Below are positions 1-6,188 of a DNA stretch of 14,057 nt, in pieces (the stretch's first letter is position 1; each line of letters starts with the position of its first letter). Location of the stretch: positions 1 through 14,057 of the forward strand of contig LSKJ01000046.1 of NCBI GenBank assembly GCA_001557035.1, written 5' to 3'. Made by a program: the position numbers and the translations under genes. Below the pieces are notes generated by a model. That model worked only from the letters and a program-made list of their open reading frames with translations, did not search any database and was not told the origin of the DNA. Source of the stretch: Rhodospirillaceae bacterium CCH5-H10. Its GTDB lineage: Bacteria; Pseudomonadota; Alphaproteobacteria; Reyranellales; Reyranellaceae.

Positions 1-914
1 GCACGGGACTGGTGAGTCACGACGAGCGCTACGAGCGCGGCGAGGAATTCGTTCAGGTCGCGAAGGCGCTGTGGGACAGCTGGGCCGATGATGCGGTGCT
101 CGACGATCGCGCGAGCGGGCACTATGCGCGCGCCGACCGGATCAGGCCGGTCAACCACGAGGGCAAGTTCTATCGCGTCGCCGGCCCGCTCAACATGCCG
201 CGCGGGCCACAAGGACGCCCCGTATTCGTGCAGGCGGGCTCGTCCGACACGGGCCGCCGCTTCGCCGCCCGTCACGCCGAGGCGGTGTTCACCGCGCAGA
301 TGGAGAAGAGCACGGCGCAGGAATTCTATGCCGACCTGAAGAAGCTGGCGGCAGCGGAGGGGCGGCCGTCCCAACACGTGCTGATCCTCCCCGGCCTCAG
401 CCCGGTGATCGCCTCGACCGAGACCGAGGCCAAACGGCTCGCAAAGGAACTGAATGAGCTCACCGATCCGGAGGTCGGGCGCAAGCGCCTGAGCGGCCGG
501 TTCGGTGGCCACGACTTCTCGCACCTGCCGCTCGACCGCCCCCTGACGGAAGCGGACTTCCCCGACCCCGGCACGGTCCAGGCCGCTCGCAGCCGCACCG
601 AAGTGATCGTCGGACTGGTTCGCCGCGAAAAGTTCACCCTGCGCCAACTGCTCGCCTATCTTGCGGGCGCCCGCGGCCACTACACCACCGCCGGCACGCC
701 GGAACAGATCGCCGACCTGATCGAGGACTGGTTCGACGACGGCGCCGCCGACGGCTTCAACCTGATGCCGCCGCTGCTACCCTCGATGCTCGATGTGTTC
801 GTGGCGGAGGTCGTGCCGATCCTGCAGAAGCGCGGGCTTTTCCGCACCGCCTATGAAGGCATCACCCTGCGCGATCATTTCGGCTTGCCCCGCCCTGCGG
901 CTCCGTCATCCTGA
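1..914 (+). CDS. NtaA/SnaA/DszA-family FMN-dependent monooxygenase (5' end cut by window)
   Basis: This is the C-terminal ~300 residues of a luciferase-like (LLM-class) flavin monooxygenase of the nitrilotriacetate/pristinamycin/dibenzothiophene-sulfone monooxygenase family. Such enzymes use FMNH2 from a partner reductase to oxidise small organic substrates. The visible part begins TGLVSHDERYERGEEF, matching the family segment where the core barrel turns to the HDERYER(A/G)xEF helix. It continues with KALWDSW, the F(Y)RVAGPLNMPRGPQGRPVFVQAGSSDTGRRFAARHAEAVFTA region (flavin phosphate-binding side) and the C-terminal GTPEQIADLIEDWFDDGAADGFNLMPP signature. The open frame runs to the left window edge, so the GTG at 12 is an internal codon and not a start. 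Full-length members are about 440 residues, so roughly 140 are outside the window. Substrate cannot be told. A VOC gene follows 32 bp later in the same direction, probably in one transcript. Confidence 0.9.
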   Translation, partial: TGLVSHDERYERGEEFVQVAKALWDSWADDAVLDDRASGHYARADRIRPVNHEGKFYRVAGPLNMPRGPQGRPVFVQAGSSDTGRRFAARHAEAVFTAQMEKSTAQEFYADLKKLAAAEGRPSQHVLILPGLSPVIASTETEAKRLAKELNELTDPEVGRKRLSGRFGGHDFSHLPLDRPLTEADFPDPGTVQAARSRTEVIVGLVRREKFTLRQLLAYLAGARGHYTTAGTPEQIADLIEDWFDDGAADGFNLMPPLLPSMLDVFVAEVVPILQKRGLFRTAYEGITLRDHFGLPRPAAPSS

Positions 915-946
915 CGGCAACCGGCATTCGAGGGGGAAGAAGTCCG

Positions 947-1330
947 ATGTTCAGCCACGTGACGATCGGCAGCAACGACGTAGGTCGGGCCAAGGCCTTC
1001 TACGATGCGTTGCTGCAACCGCTCGGTCTGGTGCGTCACATGGACTATCCGAATGCCGTGGGTTACGGCCCTGCGGACGGACGCCCCCAACTCTGGGTGC
1101 TCAGTCCGCTCGACAAGAATGCCGCCTCCGTCGGCAACGGCATCACCATCGGCCTGGAGGCGCCCGATCGCGGCGCCGTCGACGCGGCTCACAAGGCGGC
1201 GCTCGCGGCCGGCGGCAAGGACGAGGGCGCGCCCGGCATTCGCGCCCACTATCACCCGAACTATTACGGCGGGTATCTGCGTGACCTCGACGGCAACAAG
1301 ATCTGCGTCGTCTGCCACCGCAAGCCCTAG
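947..1330 (+). CDS. VOC (glyoxalase/bleomycin-resistance fold) family protein
   Basis: A 127-residue single-module vicinal-oxygen-chelate protein. The N-terminus MFSHVTIGSNDVGRAKAFYDALL is the typical first beta strand and helix with the metal-ligand-type His4. The C-terminus YYGGYLRDLDGNKICVVCH is the typical last strand pair. Members include glyoxalases, dioxygenases and small-molecule binding proteins, and nothing here fixes which. The start is well supported by the purine-rich AGGGGGAAG at 931-939, 7 nt before the ATG. It lies 32 bp after the flavin monooxygenase and 36 bp before a Bug-type receptor on the same strand, so it may handle a reactive product or intermediate of the same catabolic route (inference). 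Confidence 0.88.
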   Translation: MFSHVTIGSNDVGRAKAFYDALLQPLGLVRHMDYPNAVGYGPADGRPQLWVLSPLDKNAASVGNGITIGLEAPDRGAVDAAHKAALAAGGKDEGAPGIRAHYHPNYYGGYLRDLDGNKICVVCHRKP

Positions 1331-1366
1331 CCGATCCAGCACGCATCGAATTGCGTAATCAGGCCT

Positions 1367-2350
1367 ATGCGCCCCTTTTCACGCCGCGCCCTGTTGGCAT
1401 CCGCCAGCGCGGCCCTTCTGCCGCACGCGGCTGTCGCCCAATCCGGGCTGCCGGAGCGCGCCATCCGGATCTGGGTCGGATTCGCAGCGGGCGGCGGCTC
1501 CGACGTCGTGGCGCGCGCCATCGCGCCCGCGATCCAGCAGCGCCTGACGCGGCCCGTCACCGTCGAGAACCGCCCCGGCGCCGCCGGTGCCACGATGGGC
1601 GATGCCTTGAAGAAGGCCGCGCCCGACGGAGCCACGATCGGACTGCTGCCGAGCACCACGCTGATCGGCCGCCTGATATCGCCCGCGACCTTCCCGTTCG
1701 ATCCGCTGCGCGATCTCGCCCCCCTCGGGATCGTCGGGACTTTCGAGACGGCGTTCGTCGTGTCGCGGTCGATCGACGTGCGGACCATGGCCGAGTATGC
1801 GCAATGGGTGAAGGACGGACCGCCGGAACGCCGTCGCTTCGGGACCGCGGCGCCCGACACCTTCTCGCAGTACTTCGCGCAACTGCTCGCCCAGCAGTAC
1901 GGCGTCACCCTCGACCCCGTGCCCTTCCGCGGCACCGGTCCGATGTCTTCCGACATCGGCCAGGGTCGCATCGCGGCAGGCTGTGGCGGGCTCGCCTCCT
2001 TCGTCCACCATCATCGCAGCGGCAAGCTGAGGGTGCTGGCGACATCGGGCGCGGCGCGCAATCCCGTGCTGCCGGACGTACCGACGGTGGTCGAACTGGG
2101 CTTTCCGTGGCTTCAGTTGATCGACTGGTATGGCTTCTTCGCGCCGGGCGGCTTGCCGCCGCAGCTCGTCGAGGCCTGGAACCGCACATTGCACTACGCC
2201 GTCGATGCGCCGGAGGCGAGGGATCAGCTCACACAGTACGGTGTCGTCGTCGGCGTGACCCAGGCGGAGGAATGCAGAAAGCGTCTCATCGCGGATTTCG
2301 AGCGGTGGCGCATCCTGCTTGACAGTCTGGGCCTACGGACCGCCAACTGA
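1367..2350 (+). CDS. Bug/TctC-family tripartite tricarboxylate transporter substrate-binding protein (copy 1)
   Basis: A 327-residue periplasmic solute receptor of the Bug family, which captures carboxylates and other small organic molecules, classically for TctAB membrane partners. The N-terminus MRPFSRRALLASASAALLPHAAVAQ is an export signal with a twin-arginine-like S-R-R-A-L-L motif, a hydrophobic stretch and an AVA|Q cleavage site near residue 24. The mature protein shows the family pattern: PERAIRIWVGFAAGGGSDVVARAIAP, VENRPGAAGATMG, FPFDPLRDLAPLG, then the VPFRGTGPMSSDIGQGRIAAGCGG region and DVPTVVELGFP. It ends at a normal length. No TctA or TctB gene is present in the window. The ribosome site is weak (AGG directly before the ATG). 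The next gene, the glutaredoxin-DinB fusion, starts only 19 bp after the stop. It closely resembles the Bug protein at 6189-7184. Confidence 0.9.
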   Translation: MRPFSRRALLASASAALLPHAAVAQSGLPERAIRIWVGFAAGGGSDVVARAIAPAIQQRLTRPVTVENRPGAAGATMGDALKKAAPDGATIGLLPSTTLIGRLISPATFPFDPLRDLAPLGIVGTFETAFVVSRSIDVRTMAEYAQWVKDGPPERRRFGTAAPDTFSQYFAQLLAQQYGVTLDPVPFRGTGPMSSDIGQGRIAAGCGGLASFVHHHRSGKLRVLATSGAARNPVLPDVPTVVELGFPWLQLIDWYGFFAPGGLPPQLVEAWNRTLHYAVDAPEARDQLTQYGVVVGVTQAEECRKRLIADFERWRILLDSLGLRTAN

Positions 2351-2358
2351 CATCGTTC

Positions 2359-2363
2359 AGGAG
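2359..2363 (+). promoter_or_regulatory. Shine-Dalgarno deciding the start of the UGA-containing gene
   Basis: AGGAG sits 6 nt upstream of the ATG at 2370. It shows that translation is meant to begin before the UGA at 2406, in the frame that continues into the glutaredoxin and DinB domains. No comparable site precedes possible in-frame starts after the UGA, such as the TTG at 2661. Confidence 0.8.
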
Positions 2364-2369
2364 AGTGGC

Positions 2370-3122
2370 ATGACCGAACCGCTGAAGGTGTTCTGGCAGC
2401 CTGGTTGAACCAGCTGCCTGAGACTCAAAGAGTTTCTATCGGTCCGTGGGATCGACTTCGTTTCCGTCAATGTCCTTGCCGACCCGGCCGGCTTCGCCGA
2501 GCTGCAGTCTCTCGGCGTACGCTCCGTACCGGTCCTGTCGCGCGGCAAGGATTTCATCTTCGGCCAGAGCACGCGGGAGATCGTCGCCTTCCTCGGCCTG
2601 CAGGAAAAATCCGGCCCAGAACTGTCGCCGGCTGAACTCCATGCGCGCCTCGACAAATTCTTGACGGCGGCCATCGGGCTGCTGCCCTTGATGCCGGACG
2701 AGAAACTCCACGTCCACGTGCCCGGTCGTCCCCGCAGCTATCGGTCTCTCGCCTTCCACCTCTTCCGCGTGGTGTCTGCTTTTCTCGATGCCGAGCAGGG
2801 CATTACGCTCGTGCAGGCGGCCTTCCGCGAGGAACCCGCGGCCGATGCGGACATGGCGTCCGTGGTGGCCTACGGCACCGCCGTCCAGGAGCGTTTCCGC
2901 AACTGGTGGGCTCAGGGCGATACCGGCGCGGCGCGCCTGCTCCCGACCTACTACGGCGACCAGAGCCTGCACGAGTTGCTGGAACGGACCACCTGGCACT
3001 CCGGCCAGCATGTGCGGCAATGGATGATGCTGCTGGAGCGGGAGGGGGTGGCTCACGACCGTCCCCTCGGCGAGGCTGATTTTGCCCGGTTGCCGATGCC
3101 TGCGAACGTCTGGGACGGGTGA
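2370..3122 (+). CDS. Glutaredoxin-DinB fusion with in-frame UGA at the first redox Cys: candidate selenoprotein
   Basis: Read with UGA (2406-2408) as selenocysteine, this is one 250-residue protein. Residues ~4-85 are a glutaredoxin/NrdH-like thioredoxin fold: LKVFWQPG, then U13-T14-S15-C16, KEFL, IDFVSVNVL, and GVRSVP with the expected cis-Pro54. Residues ~95-245 are a DinB/YfiT-like four-helix domain with the metal-type histidines H130 (SLAFHLF), H210 and H214 (TTWHSGQH), ending in FARLPMPANVWDG. The ATG at 2370 has AGGAG at 2359-2363, 6 nt upstream and 19 bp after the Bug gene. The 237 codons after the UGA hold no other stop or frameshift. The UGA replaces the catalytic (N-terminal) Cys of CxxC, the classic site of Sec/Cys exchange. 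I recall alphaproteobacterial Cys homologues with WQPGCSSC. Likely role: thiol-disulfide or selenol redox chemistry, fused to a DinB thiol/metal domain. Alternatives are a TGC-to-TGA nonsense mutation or a sequencing error. Sec machinery (selA, selB, selC, selD) is not in the window. Confidence 0.68.
2395..2455 (+). promoter_or_regulatory. Candidate bacterial SECIS region: three consecutive triloop hairpins at the UGA
   Basis: Three hairpins can be drawn by hand. (1) 2395-2418: a 10-bp stem with one bulged C (2401), with the UGA itself as the 3-nt loop. (2) 2420-2436: a 7-bp stem (one G-U) with AAA loop 2427-2429, beginning 18 nt after the UGA. (3) 2439-2455: a 7-bp stem (one G-U) with GUG loop 2446-2448, beginning 37 nt after the UGA. 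Bacterial SECIS elements lie inside the reading frame just after the UGA. As I remember the published model, the apical loop starts about 16-37 nt downstream and has a G in its first two positions. Hairpin 2 fits the spacing but lacks the loop G. Hairpin 3 has the loop G but sits at the spacing limit. Hairpin 1 would have to melt in the ribosome. Which of these SelB would bind is unknown. No U-run follows, so this is not an intrinsic terminator. Confidence 0.45.
2406..2408 (+). other. In-frame UGA, candidate selenocysteine codon
   Basis: Codon 13 of the glutaredoxin-DinB gene. It is preceded by V-F-W-Q-P-G and followed by T-S-C, so it occupies the attacking cysteine of a CxxC redox motif. A single base separates it from the Cys codon TGC. 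The position, the intact frame on both sides and the structured RNA downstream fit Sec insertion. A nonsense mutation cannot be excluded from one sequence. Confidence 0.6.
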
Positions 3123-3193
3123 TTCGCAACTTCCGGGGCCCTCGGGCGTTTGGATTGCCAGACGACCCCAATTCACCAGCCCGGAGAACACAC

Positions 3194-3523
3194 ATGCGCG
3201 TCACTCACGCCAACGGCAAGGATCTGGCCAAGGAGATTTCCCTTCTCAAGGCCCAGCTCGAGGAACTGACGGGAACGATGAACGGCGCTGGGCATTCGAT
3301 GGTCGCCAAAGGCGAGGAAGCCATCGAGGAGACCCTCAAGTCGGCCCGCGAGTTGATCGCCAAGTATGGTGACACCGCCAAGGCGATGGCTCAGGACACG
3401 ATCGACCTGAAGAACAAGGCGACGGACAAGTTCATCGAGCACACCGAGGCCCGCCCGCTGACGACGATTGCTGCGGTTGTCGGCATCGGCTTCCTCGCAG
3501 GTTGGCTTTGTCGTCGGCAGTAG
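3194..3523 (+). CDS. DUF883 (YqjD/ElaB-like) membrane-anchored protein
   Basis: A 109-residue protein of the YqjD/ElaB/YgaM type. Residues ~10-85 are a charged amphipathic helix (KDLAKEISLLKAQLEELTG, then EEAIEETLKSARELIAKYGDTAKAMAQDTIDLKNKATDKFIEHTEARP). It is followed by one C-terminal membrane helix, TTIAAVVGIGFLAGWL, and the basic tail CRRQ. In E. coli YqjD is inner-membrane anchored by its C-terminus and associates with ribosomes in stationary phase, so a similar role is possible. The start at 3194 is chosen because GGAG precedes it at 3183-3186; a GTG at 3119 in frame adds 25 residues that do not look like the family. The following gene encodes a small two-helix membrane protein, the common YqjD-YqjE-type pairing. 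Confidence 0.85.
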   Translation: MRVTHANGKDLAKEISLLKAQLEELTGTMNGAGHSMVAKGEEAIEETLKSARELIAKYGDTAKAMAQDTIDLKNKATDKFIEHTEARPLTTIAAVVGIGFLAGWLCRRQ

Positions 3524-3572
3524 CCGGGGGAAGGCAGCACAGGTTCGGCCTTCCACGGAAGCGAAACCCTCG

Positions 3573-3836
3573 ATGATCGGCCCCCTTCTCCGGGTCGCGG
3601 CAAGCGCTGCCGCGGCCCGTTCGCTGCGCTCCACCGCCCAGGATGCGCTGAACCGCGCCCTCCTGACGGTCGGGGCGGCGCTCGCCATCGGCGTCAGCGC
3701 CATCTGTCTTTCCTTCTCCGCCTACGCGCTCATCGAGCGACAGCTCGATCCCGCCAGCGCCTCCGCCATCGTCGGCGCTTTCTGGGGCTTGCTTGGACTG
3801 GGCTACTTCGTCGCCGCCCGTCGCCGCCGCAACTGA
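3573..3836 (+). CDS. Small two-helix membrane protein, YqjE/phage-holin-family-like
   Basis: An 87-residue protein beginning MIGPLLRVAASAAAARSLRSTAQDALNRA, with two predicted membrane helices: about residues 29-53 (LLTVGAALAIGVSAICLSFSAYALI) and 60-80 (ASAIVGAFWGLLGLGYFVAA). It ends in the basic tail RRRRN. The layout (short amphipathic N-terminus, helical hairpin, positive C-terminus) resembles the YqjE/holin-like proteins that often follow DUF883 genes, and it sits 49 bp after one. The open frame extends upstream to 3468, but that stretch overlaps the end of the DUF883 gene in another frame, so the ATG at 3573 is preferred. Its 3' end overlaps the 3' end of the convergent permease gene by 34 bp. 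Function is otherwise unknown. Confidence 0.72.
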   Translation: MIGPLLRVAASAAAARSLRSTAQDALNRALLTVGAALAIGVSAICLSFSAYALIERQLDPASASAIVGAFWGLLGLGYFVAARRRRN

Positions 3837-5071
3837 AGCGGCGGCGCGGACGCCACGGGTGGCTTGACCGCCAGGCGCTCGCTCACCGGACGATCCTCCG
3901 ACAACAAAACCGAGAGCCAGCGCAGCGACGGCAGATGCGCGGCCACGGTGCTGACGAGGATCAGTAGCGGTACCGCGACGATCGCGCCGACGGCCCCCCA
4001 CATCCAGCCGAGGAAAGCGACGCCCGCAAAGACCGCCACCGTGTTCAGGGCGCAGCGGCGGCTGACGAACACAGGCGTGATCAGCTGCGATTCGATGAAG
4101 TGGATGGCGGCCAGAATCAGCGGCGGCGCCAGCATGTGCATCCAGTCGTCGTAGGTGATCAGCGCGACCAGGGCGACGAGCCCGATGGCGACCGGGGGTC
4201 CCACGAACGGCACGAACGACGCCAGTCCCATCAGCACACCCCAGAGCAGCGGATTGGGAAATCCGAGCAGGGCGAGCACGATCGTCGAGGCCAGCGCCAC
4301 CAGCGAGTAGATCACCACCAGCGCGAACAGGTAGCTGCCGACGCGATCGTTGATGTCGCGCATCACCCGTGCCAGCCGAACGCGGACGTGAAAGTTGAGA
4401 GGTACCCGCAGAATCTGGCGCTTGTGATCATTCCTGTGCGCCAGAAGCATGAACGCAAGGACGCCCGCGTAGCCGATCTGGAGAAGCAGCGCCGGCGTCG
4501 TGCTCATCAGCTCGGAGATCAGGCTCTTGTCGCGCACCACGACTGTTTCAGGCGGCGCCTTCTCGGTCGCGGCCTGCGACGGTTGGGCTTGCGTCGCCTG
4601 CTCCACGCGATCCGTGACCTGCTTCACGAAGGCCAGAGACTTGCGCAGGCCTTCGAGCTTCCGTTCCAGCGTGTAGGTGAGATAGGGGGCCTGCTCCGCC
4701 CAACTCGTGAGCGCCGGTGTCGCGACCACCAGGAGGCCGGCCACGACGATCGCCAGCAAGGTCACTGAAGCGCCGGCCGCAGCAGTCGGCGGGAGGCGGA
4801 GGCGCTCCAGCTTCTTGGCGACGGGCGTCAGGATCAGCGCGAGCACGATGGCCGCGGCGGTCGGAATGAGGAAGTCCCGCGCCAGATAGGCCATGACGCC
4901 AACGGCACCGATGGCGAGGACCATCAAAGGACGGCGGATGGCCGACCCGCCTTGAACGTGGACGGTCGGCACGCGCAAGACTGTATCTTCGACCACGGAA
5001 CCTCGCTGACCGCCAATAACGGCGGCGTGCCAAAGAGGTTCCAATGCGTTCCTCCCTGCGGGATGGACCAT
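3803..5071 (-). CDS. AI-2E/PerM family (TqsA-like) permease
   Basis: An up to 422-residue polytopic inner-membrane protein of the AI-2E transporter (UPF0118/PerM) family. It has the usual order: two N-terminal helices (MVLAIGAVGVMAYLA, AAAIVLALILTPVAKKLERL), a third helix, a long soluble loop (~130-190) rich in Q/A/E, then a C-terminal helix bundle. The C-terminal block carries the family signatures FPNPLLWGVLMGLASFVPFVGP, HFIESQLITPVF and LGWMWGAVGAIVAVPLL. Family members export small molecules or ions; TqsA of E. coli affects autoinducer-2 efflux. The substrate here is unknown. The start is uncertain: the ATG at 5071 has no visible Shine-Dalgarno, while a GTG at 4996 (25 codons later) follows GAGG by 4 nt and removes a non-family-like leader. 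The tail is positively charged (LQLRRRRAATK) and overlaps the convergent neighbour. Confidence 0.9.
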   Translation of the reverse strand: MVHPAGRNALEPLWHAAVIGGQRGSVVEDTVLRVPTVHVQGGSAIRRPLMVLAIGAVGVMAYLARDFLIPTAAAIVLALILTPVAKKLERLRLPPTAAAGASVTLLAIVVAGLLVVATPALTSWAEQAPYLTYTLERKLEGLRKSLAFVKQVTDRVEQATQAQPSQAATEKAPPETVVVRDKSLISELMSTTPALLLQIGYAGVLAFMLLAHRNDHKRQILRVPLNFHVRVRLARVMRDINDRVGSYLFALVVIYSLVALASTIVLALLGFPNPLLWGVLMGLASFVPFVGPPVAIGLVALVALITYDDWMHMLAPPLILAAIHFIESQLITPVFVSRRCALNTVAVFAGVAFLGWMWGAVGAIVAVPLLILVSTVAAHLPSLRWLSVLLSEDRPVSERLAVKPPVASAPPLQLRRRRAATK

Positions 5072-5110
5072 TTGCGCGCCGGTGTGCGCGGATCATAGGC
5101 TGAACGCCGA

Positions 5111-6163
5111 ATGCCCACTTACGCCGACACCGTCCCCGTGATGGAGCGCCACCGGTTCGACGTGGCCTCCCTCGACCGCTACTTCCGCGAGAAGCTGAAG
5201 GGCTATCGTGGCGGACTGGAGGTAAGGCAGTTCGATTCCGGCCATTCCAACCCGACTTTCTTCGTCGCCGCCGACATGGACGACGGCCGCCGCGACTTCG
5301 TGCTGCGCAAGAAGCCGCCGGGCAAGCTGGTCGCCTCGGCCCACCAGGTCGACCGCGAGTTCCGCGTGATCTCCGCTCTCGCGGCGACGGACGTGCCGGT
5401 CGCACCGGCGCGGCTGCTGTGCGACGACGATTCCGTCATCGGCCAGATGTTCTACGTCATGGAGGCCGTGCCCGGCCGCATCCTCGTGAACCCGGCGATG
5501 CCGGACCAGACGCCGGCCGAGCGCACCGCAATCTTCGATTCGATGAACGACGTGCTGGCCCGTCTGCACAGGGTCGATCCGGAGAAGGTCGGGCTCGGGG
5601 ATTATGGGCGCAGCGGCCAGTACATCGCCCGCCAGATCTCGCGCTGGAGCCGGCAATATGCCGAACTCAAGACCGAGGACATTCCCGCGATGGACAGGCT
5701 TTCCTCCTGGCTGCCGGAGAACATTCCCGACGACGGCGATCCCACCACCATCGTCCATGGCGACTATCGCCTCGGTAACCTGATCGTCCATCCGACCGAG
5801 CCGCGTGTCGTCGCCGTGCTCGACTGGGAGCTCTCCACCCTCGGCCATCCCCTGTGCGACGTCGCCTACAATTGCCTCGGCTATCACCTGAAGGAGCCAC
5901 CGCACGGTTTCGCCACGGTCGACTTCGCGGCACTCGGCCTGCCGACCGAAAAGGACTACGTCGCCGCCTACTGCCGCCGCACCGGGCGCGATTCGATCCC
6001 CAACTGGAACTACTACCTCGCCTTCTCGCTGTTCCGCCTCGCCGCCATCGCGCAGGGCGTCTACCGCCGCGGCCTGCAGGGCAATTCGTCCAACCCCGAA
6101 TCGATCAAGATGAGCAGGTCCGCACGAGAACGGGCCGAACTCGCATGGAGTCTGGTGTCCTAA
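5111..6163 (+). CDS. Phosphotransferase family protein (APH/ACAD10-like kinase fold)
   Basis: A 350-residue member of the aminoglycoside-phosphotransferase/choline-kinase-like fold, close to the ACAD10/11 N-terminal kinase type found in bacterial acyl-CoA and lipid catabolism. Visible motifs are the glycine-loop-like [10 protein letters not shown] (41-50), [11 protein letters not shown] with the nucleotide-binding Lys at 67/68, the Brenner motif H216-G-D218-Y-R-L-G-N223 with catalytic Asp218, and the Mg-binding VLDWE (Asp238) followed by [10 protein letters not shown]. It ends in the usual [22 protein letters not shown] segment. The likely reaction is ATP-dependent phosphorylation of a hydroxylated small molecule such as a hydroxyacyl compound; the real substrate is unknown. 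The start is the ATG at 5111; a second ATG at 5141 is possible and neither has a strong ribosome site. It is divergent from the permease and 25 bp upstream of the second Bug gene. Confidence 0.88.
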   Translation: MPTYADTVPVMERHRFDVASLDRYFREKLKGYRGGLEVRQFDSGHSNPTFFVAADMDDGRRDFVLRKKPPGKLVASAHQVDREFRVISALAATDVPVAPARLLCDDDSVIGQMFYVMEAVPGRILVNPAMPDQTPAERTAIFDSMNDVLARLHRVDPEKVGLGDYGRSGQYIARQISRWSRQYAELKTEDIPAMDRLSSWLPENIPDDGDPTTIVHGDYRLGNLIVHPTEPRVVAVLDWELSTLGHPLCDVAYNCLGYHLKEPPHGFATVDFAALGLPTEKDYVAAYCRRTGRDSIPNWNYYLAFSLFRLAAIAQGVYRRGLQGNSSNPESIKMSRSARERAELAWSLVS

Positions 6164-6188
6164 GAAAAACGACCTGGAGGAAACAAAA

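Noticed and set aside
12..914. A complete monooxygenase beginning at the GTG at 12
   Set aside because: The frame is open to the window edge and the visible sequence starts in the middle of the family domain.
2370..2408. A 12-residue leader peptide with an attenuator-like hairpin
   Set aside because: The stop is followed in frame by the rest of a thioredoxin fold, and none of the hairpins is followed by a U-run, so transcription attenuation is a poor explanation.
2661..3122. A separate 153-residue DinB gene starting at the TTG at 2661
   Set aside because: It is the in-frame C-terminal part of the gene that starts at 2370. No ribosome site precedes 2661, and the residues just upstream continue a complete glutaredoxin domain in the same frame.
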